Source of the DNA: a bacterium
GTDB taxonomy: Bacteria > Pseudomonadota > Alphaproteobacteria > Caulobacterales > Hyphomonadaceae
Length of the DNA: 6,612 bases
Assembly: GCA_030824255.1 (NCBI GenBank)
Contig: JAVBYB010000489.1
Location: forward strand, 1 to 6,612
Reading direction: 5' to 3'
This document shows positions 1 through 6,612 of the stretch, in pieces. A program made the position numbers and the translations under genes. The notes under the pieces were generated by a model that did no database searches, was not told the origin of the DNA, and saw only the letters and a list, made by a program, of their open reading frames with translations. The stretch's first letter is position 1. Each line of letters opens with the position of its first letter.

Positions 1-381
1 GATACCACCGCCGCGGACGGCAAGCGCAACATCAGCCTGCAGCTCACCGCCAACGACGCACGTCAGGTCCGCCTGCGCATTCCCGGCGCAGCGAACCCGT
101 CCGGCATCCGCTTCGGCGGCGCGGACTACACGCTGAAGGCCGGCCCGGTCGAGACATACATCGTCGATGTCGTCGGCCGCGCCGCCAACGGCGCCATCGT
201 GGATGTCACCCTCGCTCCCCGCCCGGCAGACGCCCCCGCCGTAAAGCTCACATGGCTGGTTCAGGGCTACTGGGAAGAGCTGCCGGCAGACGCCCAGTCC
301 CTCGCAAACGCTCGCCCCGATACCGCCCTGCCCATCCAGATGGGCGATGTCTCCGTCACCACGAAGAAGCTGGACCTGTAG
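1..381 (+). CDS. C-terminal part of a probable M28-family membrane peptidase (5' end outside window)
   Basis: The reading frame is open from base 1 and ends at TAG 379-381, giving 126 residues of the C-terminus. No catalytic zinc-binding residues or membrane helices lie in this part, so the call rests on the tail alone. It is a beta-rich, soluble-looking segment with a late motif of the form ARPDTALPIQMGDVSVTTKK, which resembles from memory the periplasmic tail of bacterial ERMP1/FXNA-like M28 aminopeptidases. These typically have an N-terminal M28 domain followed by several transmembrane helices and a tail of this kind. If the call is right, the protein would cleave peptides outside the inner membrane. 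The gene converges on the SnoaL-like gene, with only 3 bp between the two stops. Family assignment is moderate at best; another secreted or membrane protein with a C-terminal beta domain is possible. The coding frame itself is well supported by codon composition and the unbroken frame. Confidence 0.6.
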   Translation, partial: DTTAADGKRNISLQLTANDARQVRLRIPGAANPSGIRFGGADYTLKAGPVETYIVDVVGRAANGAIVDVTLAPRPADAPAVKLTWLVQGYWEELPADAQSLANARPDTALPIQMGDVSVTTKKLDL

Positions 382-384
382 CGG

Positions 385-789
385 CTAGGCGCGGCTCATG
401 ACCTGCGTGACGTGCAGTGTATCCGCATATTGCTGGAACTGCGTGACCTTGCCGTCCTGCACACGCCACACGTGGACGATCTGCGGGTTCATCGGCGCGC
501 CCGTCGCCTTGCAGGTTCCGCCATAGCGGCCCAGCATCACGACCGTATCGCCCGCGTCGAGGATTTCGTCGGGCTTCACACCGAAGCCGTCAAAGTCCGC
601 CAGAATGCGCCCGAACACACCCTCGAGCACGGCTTGCGGGCCGGTGTAGGGGTTGCGGTCGGCATAGGGAAAGTTCTCTGCCTCGTTCCACACAATGCCC
701 GGCGACATCGCGCCCAGCACGGCGGGCACATCGCCCCGGCCGAACGCCTCGTAGATGCCCTTGATGAGGGCCACGTTTTCCTTCGACAT
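385..789 (-). CDS. SnoaL-like / NTF2-like (ketosteroid isomerase-related) protein
   Basis: A 134-residue protein, the usual size for a single NTF2-fold domain. It starts with the typical helix (KENVALIKGIYEAFGRGDVP), then has W34, the GP at 50-51, a central D-x-V-V-M strand near 81-85, and ends with the WRVQDGKVTQFQQYADT segment (108-124). That segment is characteristic of the SnoaL-like group of the family. Such proteins form a cone-shaped pocket and act as isomerases, cyclases, hydrolases or simple ligand binders; the substrate cannot be read from sequence. There is no signal peptide, so it should be cytoplasmic. The ATG (complement of 787-789) is preceded on the minus strand by a purine-rich GGGAGGA about 11 nt upstream, which supports this start. 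It stands alone on its strand, divergent from tex and convergent with the M28-like gene. The stop is TAG. Confidence 0.88.
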   Translation of the reverse strand: MSKENVALIKGIYEAFGRGDVPAVLGAMSPGIVWNEAENFPYADRNPYTGPQAVLEGVFGRILADFDGFGVKPDEILDAGDTVVMLGRYGGTCKATGAPMNPQIVHVWRVQDGKVTQFQQYADTLHVTQVMSRA

Positions 790-852
790 TGCGTTTCCGT
801 CCTCCCTGAAGCCCTGACGACTAACACGTTCCGCCCCTGCGCCGATACGTCC

Positions 853-870
853 CTAACCAGTCGCTAACCA
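853..870. repeat. Tandem CTAACCA direct repeat in the SnoaL-like/tex divergent region
   Basis: CTAACCA occurs at 853-859 and again at 864-870. The two copies start 11 bp apart, about one helical turn, so a protein could contact both on one DNA face. The repeat lies between the two divergent genes and just upstream of a possible tex promoter. A regulator-binding site is possible, but 7-bp repeats of this kind also arise by chance; no regulator is identified. Confidence 0.25.
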
Positions 871-877
871 TTGGCGC

Positions 878-906
878 GCGACACGTGGGACGTGGCGGCG
901 TATGCT
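878..906 (+). promoter_or_regulatory. Possible sigma-70-type promoter of tex
   Basis: GCGACA (878-883, 4 of 6 matches to TTGACA) is separated by 17 bp from TATGCT (901-906, 4 of 6 matches to TATAAT). It points at tex and would give a leader of roughly 43 nt. The spacing is ideal, but both boxes are degenerate, as is common in alphaproteobacteria. This is an inference from consensus only. Confidence 0.3.
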
Positions 907-955
907 CTGCGCCGCGAACGGACTGACCCGAAAAACGTCTCGATGAGGTACTGAC

Positions 956-3292
<2,337 letters not shown>

Positions 3293-3334
3293 CTGACCGC
3301 CGCCGGCAAAGCCGTCGGACCGCGCCACATTCCT

Positions 3335-3364
3335 TGGACTGCCGGGCAGGAGCCCGGCGGTCCA
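3335..3364 (+). terminator. Strong GC-rich hairpin after tex (terminator-like, no U-tract)
   Basis: The arms TGGACTGCCGGGC (3335-3347) and GCCCGGCGGTCCA (3352-3364) pair over 13 bp with one T-G wobble, around the loop AGGA. The stem lies 43 bp after the tex stop. No T-run follows on the plus strand (next bases TAACAGG). On the minus strand the bases after the stem are AGGAATG, also without a T-run. It may attenuate or protect the 3' end of the tex mRNA, work with Rho, or be a member of a dispersed palindromic repeat family. A weaker imperfect stem (3300-3318, loop AAA) precedes it. Confidence 0.55.
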
Positions 3365-3403
3365 TAACAGGCTTGCCAACCTCAAACGTCATGCACACTC
3401 TCA

Positions 3404-3419
3404 ACCCAACGTGTTGGGT
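3404..3419. promoter_or_regulatory. Short perfect palindrome before the TraB/GumN gene
   Basis: ACCCAAC (3404-3410) and GTTGGGT (3413-3419) are perfect inverted repeats with a GT spacer. The right arm runs into the presumed ribosome-binding GGTGGAAG (3418-3424) of the TraB/GumN gene. It could be a small operator or, in RNA, a 6-bp hairpin with a CGTG loop that partly hides the ribosome site. A TTGCCA (3373-3378, 5 of 6 matches to a -35 box) lies upstream but has no convincing -10 partner. The function is inferred. Confidence 0.35.
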
Positions 3420-3431
3420 GGAAGCGACGAC

Positions 3432-4382
3432 ATGACCGGACTTCGCTGGAACAAACTCTTCAGCCGGATAGCGTCAGGCCTGACAGCCGCCAGCGCCCTG
3501 CTCCTCTTGCCCACGGCTCAGGCCCAGCCCGAAAAGTACGGACCCGGCCTGCCCATGTGGGTGGTGCGCGATGCAGACTCCACGCTCTACATCACCGGCA
3601 CAGTCCACGTGCTGCGCGACGAGCACCAGTGGCGCAGCCCAAAGCTCGACGCCGCCTTCGATGAAGCCTCCGAACTCTATCTCGAACTTGCCGAGATCGC
3701 GGACGAAGAGGCCCTTCAGACCGCCATCACCGAACTCATGAAGACCTATGCCGCCTATGATGGCGCGCCTCTCTCCTTCATCCTCAGCGATGCCGAGAAC
3801 CAGCAACTCGCGAAGATCCTCGCTGACGCCGACGCCCCGCCAGACGTCATGGACCGCCTCGACAAGGTGCAGCCCTGGGTGACGCTCCACACCATCGGCC
3901 GGGAGCATTTCACCGGCGGCGTCTACAAGTCCGAGAACGGCATCGACAATGTCCTCGCTCGCATGGCGCGTGAGCGCGGCAAGCCCGTGCGCGGCATGGA
4001 ATCCCTCGAAACGCAGATCAGGCTCTCTGCCGAAGGCACGATCGATGCGCAGATCGCGGAGATCCGCGCCACCCTGCGCATGCCGCCCGGCGCGCGCGAC
4101 AAGGCGCTTCAGATGGCAGACCTCGCCTTCGGAAGCTGGGTGCGCGGCGAGATACACCTCGCTGAAGCCATGATCATGTATCAGGCCATCGGCGCGTCCT
4201 ATACCGGCGTATCGCTCGACGCGCTCTTCAAGGACCGCAACGAAGCCTGGGCCGGCGTCATCGAGGAAAAACTGAAAGGCTCCGGCGTCGCCTTCATCGC
4301 CGTTGGCGCCGGCCACCTGCTCGGCCCCGACAGCCTGCAGGAACGGCTCAAACTGCGCGGCATCAGGAGCGAGCGCTTCTAG
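3432..4382 (+). CDS. Exported TraB/GumN-family protein
   Basis: I start this gene at ATG 3432, giving 316 residues. GGTGGAAG sits just upstream with good spacing, whereas the in-frame GTG at 3411 has no ribosome site and lies inside a palindrome. Residues 1-31 form a signal peptide: the positive stretch RWNKLFSR, the hydrophobic core ASALLLLP, then AQA with likely cleavage after A31. The mature protein has W43, the family GTVH motif (56-59, H59), a central GME (E190) and GAGHLLG (292-298, H295). These GxxH, Glu and GxxH elements define the TraB/GumN (PF01963) superfamily, which includes animal TIKI proteins. Those are described as metal-dependent proteases, and the conserved His and Glu residues are the proposed metal or catalytic residues. 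In bacteria the substrate is unknown; the signal peptide implies a periplasmic protein. It lies downstream of tex but is separated by 139 bp and a hairpin. It converges on usg, sharing CTAG 4379-4382. The stop is TAG. Confidence 0.93.
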   Translation: MTGLRWNKLFSRIASGLTAASALLLLPTAQAQPEKYGPGLPMWVVRDADSTLYITGTVHVLRDEHQWRSPKLDAAFDEASELYLELAEIADEEALQTAITELMKTYAAYDGAPLSFILSDAENQQLAKILADADAPPDVMDRLDKVQPWVTLHTIGREHFTGGVYKSENGIDNVLARMARERGKPVRGMESLETQIRLSAEGTIDAQIAEIRATLRMPPGARDKALQMADLAFGSWVRGEIHLAEAMIMYQAIGASYTGVSLDALFKDRNEAWAGVIEEKLKGSGVAFIAVGAGHLLGPDSLQERLKLRGIRSERF

Positions 4383-4690
4383 TTCATCGTGATGATCGCC
4401 CTTGCATCCCGCCAGCCCGGCACATCCAGAGGCTGTCCGTGCGCCACCCGCACGGAATGGATCACCGCCTCGATCTCGCGCCGCCAGTGATCGAGGAACT
4501 GCGCCAGCCTTGGAAAGGTCGGCGCCTCATCGAGCGACTGCCACAGGAAAGTCTGCAGCAGCCTTGGATGATCCGGCATGTAGTAGAGCACTTCCGCCGT
4601 CAGCAACGCTGCGCCCTTGAGCCGCCGCCGCATGTCATCGCCAGCCCGATCGTCAAACCCGATCAGCTTGCCGCATACCTTGTCGCTCAT
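4379..4690 (-). CDS. usg: Usg family protein
   Basis: A 103-residue protein. Residues 29-88 carry the hallmark Usg (PF06233) pattern: LTAEVLYYMPDHPRLLQTFLWQ (written here in two parts: LTAEVLYYMPDH and PRLLQTFLWQ), then a P-x-FPRL-x-x-FL-x-x-WRREIE helix and the HSVRVAH motif at 78-84. The family is small, soluble, found almost only in Alphaproteobacteria, and has no established biochemical function. The name goes back, as I recall, to an unidentified gene beside trpF in Caulobacter; no trp gene is visible here. The ATG (complement of 4688-4690) has AGGAG about 11 nt upstream, slightly long spacing. A start at Met20 would give a length closer to typical members, but its ribosome site is poorer. 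A TTGACC (complement of 4745-4750) could be a -35 box, without a clear -10. It converges with the TraB/GumN gene, overlapping by 4 bp. The stop is TAG. Confidence 0.9.
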   Translation of the reverse strand: MSDKVCGKLIGFDDRAGDDMRRRLKGAALLTAEVLYYMPDHPRLLQTFLWQSLDEAPTFPRLAQFLDHWRREIEAVIHSVRVAHGQPLDVPGWRDARAIITMN

Positions 4691-4765
4691 GCGTCATTGC
4701 ACTCCTGAATCATCCGGAGCCCAGCCTGCGCTCACCCCATTCACGGTCAACACATCTCAGCGGCC

Positions 4766-4803
4766 GCAGCGGCAGATTGGCAGTGCGCCCAAGCTGCTGC
4801 TGC
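4766..4803. other. 38-nt two-part hairpin upstream of the glycolipid-binding gene
   Basis: GCAGCGGCAG (4766-4775) pairs with CTGCTGCTGC (4794-4803) over 10 bp with one G-T wobble. Inside it, after a single mismatch, TTGG (4777-4780) pairs with CCAA (4789-4792), leaving an 8-nt loop. Neither strand has a T-run after the stem, so it does not look like an intrinsic terminator. It lies in the divergent region between usg and the glycolipid-binding gene. It may be part of a structured 5' leader or a regulatory dyad; the GC-rich CTG repetition also allows chance pairing. Confidence 0.35.
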
Positions 4804-4832
4804 CATGCAGGAACCGTTCAAGACGACCGCAC

Positions 4833-4855
4833 GTTGCTGGCTGATAGTCAGCAAC
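4833..4855. promoter_or_regulatory. 23-bp near-perfect dyad (operator or leader hairpin)
   Basis: GTTGCTGGCT (4833-4842) and AGTCAGCAAC (4846-4855) are inverted repeats with one mismatch (a G-T wobble in RNA) around the 3-bp spacer GAT. The dyad ends 16 bp before the ATG of the glycolipid-binding gene, just upstream of its weak GCGAGA ribosome site. Its length and symmetry fit a dimeric repressor operator. Alternatively it is a 10-bp hairpin in the mRNA leader next to the start. There is no T-run, so it is not a simple terminator. No regulator gene is in the window. Confidence 0.5.
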
Positions 4856-4871
4856 ACACCGCGCGAGACAC

Positions 4872-5399
4872 ATGCACCGCATCTGGAAACGCCTCGACAT
4901 GCCGGGACTGGAGCTGGCGCGCATCACCTCCGACGCAAGCGGCGTCACGGTCCGCTCAAGTCTCATCGCAGGGGGCGCCACGCCGGTCGCCCTGCTCTAC
5001 ACCTGGACGCTGACATCCGACTGGCGCACCCGCACGCTCGATCTTGCGCGCGCGGACGGCAGCTTCGGCATCGCCATCGCCCGCGTCGCCGACAGGGCCT
5101 GGCGTATCGACGGTCAGGCCGCGCCACATCTCGATGGTTGTCCGGAACTCGACCTGTCGGCAACACCGCTCTGCAATAGCCTCGCCATGCGCCTGCTCGA
5201 TGGAACCGGCGAACTTGCCGCCGCCTACATTGATGCCGAGACGCTGAAAGTCACGCCGTCACGCCAGCGCTACGAAAAACTTGGCGAGCGTTTCTGGCGC
5301 TATATCGACCTCGGCGTCGCCAAAGGCTTCACCGCCGAACTGCGTCTCGATTCAGAGGGCTTCGTCCGCCACTACGAAGGCCTGTTCGAAAGCGTCTAG
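4872..5399 (+). CDS. Putative glycolipid-binding domain protein (PF06475 / PA1994-like)
   Basis: A 175-residue protein matching the PF06475 family over its whole length, which is normal for the family. It has the N-terminal W-K-R-L-D-MPGLELARI segment (5-18), the YTWTLTSDWRTRTLDL strand pair (43-58), W77-R-I-D-G, GCPELDLSATPLCNSLAMR (89-107), and a C-terminal YEKLGERFWRY (134-144) followed by AELRLDSEGFVRHYEGLFE (155-173). The prototype is Pseudomonas aeruginosa PA1994, whose beta-fold was compared with glycolipid carrier proteins. Ligand and physiological role are not established, so the name is a structural guess. No signal peptide is present. The ATG at 4872 is preferred because the conserved W-x-x-LD-x-PG segment begins immediately after it, although its ribosome site is weak. 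It is divergent from usg with a 181-bp gap containing two dyads, and it converges on the 101-aa gene, overlapping by CTAG 5396-5399. The stop is TAG. Confidence 0.9.
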   Translation: MHRIWKRLDMPGLELARITSDASGVTVRSSLIAGGATPVALLYTWTLTSDWRTRTLDLARADGSFGIAIARVADRAWRIDGQAAPHLDGCPELDLSATPLCNSLAMRLLDGTGELAAAYIDAETLKVTPSRQRYEKLGERFWRYIDLGVAKGFTAELRLDSEGFVRHYEGLFESV

Positions 5400-5701
5400 G
5401 CCGACATGCTGGCCTTGATGCGATCGGCCTGCAGCTGCCACACGCGCGCCACGTGCCGGCGGCCCGCACGGATCTGGATCTCCGCCAAACCCTGCGCCGC
5501 TTCATACGCAACGCCGTGTTGTCCTGTACGCAGCGACGCCGCGAGCTTCAGCCTCAGCTTTGCCTGCGTCACGCCGGATGATGCAGCCGGCGCAACGATC
5601 ACCGGGATGATCGGCGCCACGGTTTCAACGACAACAGGCTTTGCGGGCGCTGCCGCCTTCACCTTCTTCTTGCCGCCGAAAAGGAAGGAAAACAGCCCCA
5701 T
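5396..5701 (-). CDS. Small protein of unknown function with MGLFSFLFGGKKK start
   Basis: I do not recognise this 101-residue protein. It has three parts. A short hydrophobic, Phe-rich start (MGLFSFLFGG) is followed by a lysine cluster (KKKVK, 11-15). Next comes a low-complexity Ala/Pro/Val linker (about 16-42). The last part is a basic, probably helical region (about 43-101) with two or three helices, pattern TQAKLRLKLAASL, AYEAAQGLAEI and VARVWQLQADRIKASM. The start could dock on the membrane surface, but it is too short for a transmembrane helix and there is no signal-peptide cleavage site. AGGGG lies 8 nt before the ATG on the minus strand, a good ribosome site, and the frame ends exactly at the CTAG shared with its convergent neighbour. 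Both support a real gene. It is downstream of the hydrolase gene but separated by a terminator, so it is likely transcribed alone. The stop is TAG. Confidence 0.78.
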   Translation of the reverse strand: MGLFSFLFGGKKKVKAAAPAKPVVVETVAPIIPVIVAPAASSGVTQAKLRLKLAASLRTGQHGVAYEAAQGLAEIQIRAGRRHVARVWQLQADRIKASMSA

Positions 5702-5721
5702 GCGCCACGCCCCTGGCTAGC

Positions 5722-5752
5722 TAATCTGCGAGTCTTGCCCGGCTTCAGATTA
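5722..5752. promoter_or_regulatory. AT-rich dyad upstream of the small unknown gene
   Basis: TAATCTG (5722-5728) and CAGATTA (5746-5752) are inverted repeats 17 bp apart, and the right arm overlaps the palindrome GATTAATC (5748-5755). The patch is more AT-rich than its surroundings and lies 21-51 bp before the ATG of the minus-strand 101-aa gene, where a promoter or operator would be expected. I could not assign convincing -35 and -10 boxes. The rest of 5753-5869 shows only a weak GCCAG-N11-CTGGC inverted repeat (5792-5812). Confidence 0.25.
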
Positions 5753-5869
5753 ATCAGTCGACGCCGCCGCGCAGCCCCAGACATGCAAGCCGCCAGTGGA
5801 AAACAATCTGGCGCCCGATTCCCGGTCACGCTGCGCTCAGCGATCAATCACGACCGCCTCGCCTGACGC

Positions 5870-5897
5870 AAAAAGGCTCCCGGAACCACCGGGAGCC
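5870..5897 (-). terminator. Rho-independent terminator of the hydrolase gene
   Basis: On the minus strand, GGCTCCCGG and CCGGGAGCC form a perfect 9-bp stem with loop TGGTT, followed directly by TTTTT (complement of 5870-5874). It begins 24 bp after the hydrolase stop codon. This is a classic intrinsic terminator and ends the hydrolase transcript before the next minus-strand gene. On the plus strand the stem is followed only by CTT, so termination in that direction is less likely. Confidence 0.92.
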
Positions 5898-5921
5898 CTT
5901 CAGGCATTCGCTCTGGCGGCC

Positions 5922-6612
5922 TCAGCCGCCCAGTTGCGCGACGATGAAGTCCTCGGCCTTCTTCAGCCCATCCGCCGCAGGCCAGTGCGCGTCCCCGGTC
6001 ACCGTCTCCAGCGTCGACGTGTAGCCGCCCGCCTTCAGCGTATCGCGGAACGCCGTGATGCGCTCCACCGGCACAACCGGGTCGCCATTGTTGTAGACGA
6101 TCAGCGTCGGCATCGCGCCGCCCTCGCTCTTGCAGTCGCCATTGGCGACGATGCCCGCCAGCGAGACAACCGCCTTCACGTCGGGCGACACGCATGCGCC
6201 CGCATCGAACGCCATGCCGCCGCCCTGGCTGAAGCCCACCACCACGATCTTGTCGTGCGGCACCTTCAGCCCGTCGGACACCTTGGTCACCGTATCGATC
6301 GCCACCTGCTTCGAGGCTGCCTTGGTGTTTTCCGGGTCCTCGCCGCGCAGCACATACCAGCTCTTGCCATTGTTCGCCGTCAGCGGCCCGTCATTGTAGA
6401 CGAACGCCGCATCCGGCAGCCGCTTGGCCAGCGCATCCGCCAGCGGCTTCATCGCGACGCCGCGCTGCGTGTAGCCGTGGAAGAAGATCACCACCTGCTT
6501 GGGCGCCGCGCCCGAGGCCGGGTCCTGCCCCTGCATCCCGATCCCGCGCACGGTCGTCGGCGTCTGCGCCTGCGCCATGCCTGCGCCCAGTGCGACCGCC
6601 AGCGCCGCCAGC
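5922..6612 (-). CDS. Exported alpha/beta hydrolase, phospholipase/carboxylesterase-like (5' end outside window)
   Basis: A serine hydrolase of the Abhydrolase_2 (PF02230) or dienelactone-hydrolase type. Counting from the in-frame Met at 6578, it has the oxyanion-hole region FFHGYTQRG (32-40), the nucleophile elbow GFSQG (115-119, Ser117), Asp166 in NNGDPVVP and His198 in GDAHWP, so the catalytic triad is complete. The likely activity is ester or thioester hydrolysis; the substrate is unknown. Reading past Met6578 towards the window edge, the frame stays open and encodes LAALAVALGAG before MAQA, which is the hydrophobic core of a signal peptide with likely cleavage after AQA. The true start therefore lies beyond base 6612 and Met6578 is internal. 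Two cysteines (129 and 149) could form a disulfide in the periplasm. It ends with TGA, the only non-TAG stop in the window, and is followed by an intrinsic terminator. Confidence 0.93.
   Translation of the reverse strand, partial: LAALAVALGAGMAQAQTPTTVRGIGMQGQDPASGAAPKQVVIFFHGYTQRGVAMKPLADALAKRLPDAAFVYNDGPLTANNGKSWYVLRGEDPENTKAASKQVAIDTVTKVSDGLKVPHDKIVVVGFSQGGGMAFDAGACVSPDVKAVVSLAGIVANGDCKSEGGAMPTLIVYNNGDPVVPVERITAFRDTLKAGGYTSTLETVTGDAHWPAADGLKKAEDFIVAQLGG

Noticed and set aside
412..867. 151-codon plus-strand frame opposite the SnoaL-like gene
   Set aside because: His/Arg/Val-rich antisense translation; the minus-strand protein has a clear NTF2-like pattern and ribosome site.
3411..3431. 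GTG 3411 as the start of the TraB/GumN gene
   Set aside because: No ribosome site precedes it and it lies in a palindrome. ATG 3432 has GGTGGAAG at good spacing and gives a normal signal peptide.
3474..4316. 280-codon minus-strand frame opposite the TraB/GumN gene
   Set aside because: It is fully antisense to a gene with signal peptide and family motifs, and has no recognisable domain.
4777..4805. TTGGCA at 4777 as a -35 box for the glycolipid-binding gene
   Set aside because: At 16-18 bp spacing there is no sequence resembling a -10 box, and the site is part of the hairpin at 4766-4803.
4805..5179. 124-codon plus-strand frame starting before the glycolipid-binding gene
   Set aside because: It is out of frame with the conserved protein, rich in Arg/His, and overlaps most of it; a frame shadow.
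4379..5701. The two small minus-strand genes as toxin-antitoxin or defence components
   Set aside because: One is a clear Usg protein, and the two are separated by a plus-strand gene. Neither is paired with a small partner, and there are no toxin motifs.
5659..5847. 62-codon minus-strand frame upstream of the 101-aa gene
   Set aside because: It overlaps the well-supported start of the 101-aa gene in another frame, has no recognisable motif and no convincing ribosome site.
5848..6195. 115-codon minus-strand frame within the hydrolase and terminator
   Set aside because: It overlaps the catalytic region of the hydrolase in another frame and runs through the intrinsic terminator.

Overview
This window is an ordinary chromosomal stretch from a GC-rich bacterium, most likely an alphaproteobacterium. 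The clearest taxonomic hint is a Usg-family protein, a small family essentially confined to Alphaproteobacteria. The overall style (GC-rich codons, the M28 peptidase tail, Tex, TraB/GumN) would suit Hyphomonadaceae or Caulobacterales, but that finer placement is inference. I see no insertion sequences, CRISPR array, tRNA, rRNA, phage genes or defence genes.

Layout from left to right: (1) the 3' end of a plus-strand gene that looks like the C-terminal tail of a membrane M28-family peptidase (1-381); (2) a convergent SnoaL/NTF2-like small protein (385-789, minus); (3) a 166-bp divergent intergenic region; (4) tex, a full-length transcription accessory protein (956-3292, plus); (5) a gap with a strong 13-bp hairpin and a short palindrome; (6) an exported TraB/GumN-family protein (3432-4382, plus); (7) convergent usg (4379-4690, minus); (8) a divergent intergenic region with two hairpins or dyads (4691-4871); (9) a PF06475-type putative glycolipid-binding protein (4872-5399, plus); (10) a convergent 101-aa protein of unknown function (5396-5701, minus); (11) an intergenic region with a textbook intrinsic terminator on the minus strand (5870-5897); (12) an exported alpha/beta hydrolase whose 5' end runs off the right edge (5922 to beyond 6612, minus).

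The genes do not form one pathway. Several are unrelated single genes packed tightly in alternating orientation. Tex acts in transcription and RNA metabolism in the cytoplasm. TraB/GumN and the hydrolase carry export signals. SnoaL-like, Usg and glycolipid-binding proteins are poorly defined functionally.

The most notable signals are in the architecture. Seven of the eight stop codons are TAG, normally the rare stop in GC-rich genomes. Two of the three convergent gene pairs share one CTAG palindrome as their overlapping stop codons, and the third pair is separated by only 3 bp. Four of the five CTAG sites in the window lie at stop codons. The 4691-4871 gap holds a 38-nt hairpin and a 23-bp near-perfect dyad just before the glycolipid-binding gene, which could be a structured leader or an operator. 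I do not see a clearly new biological system here.
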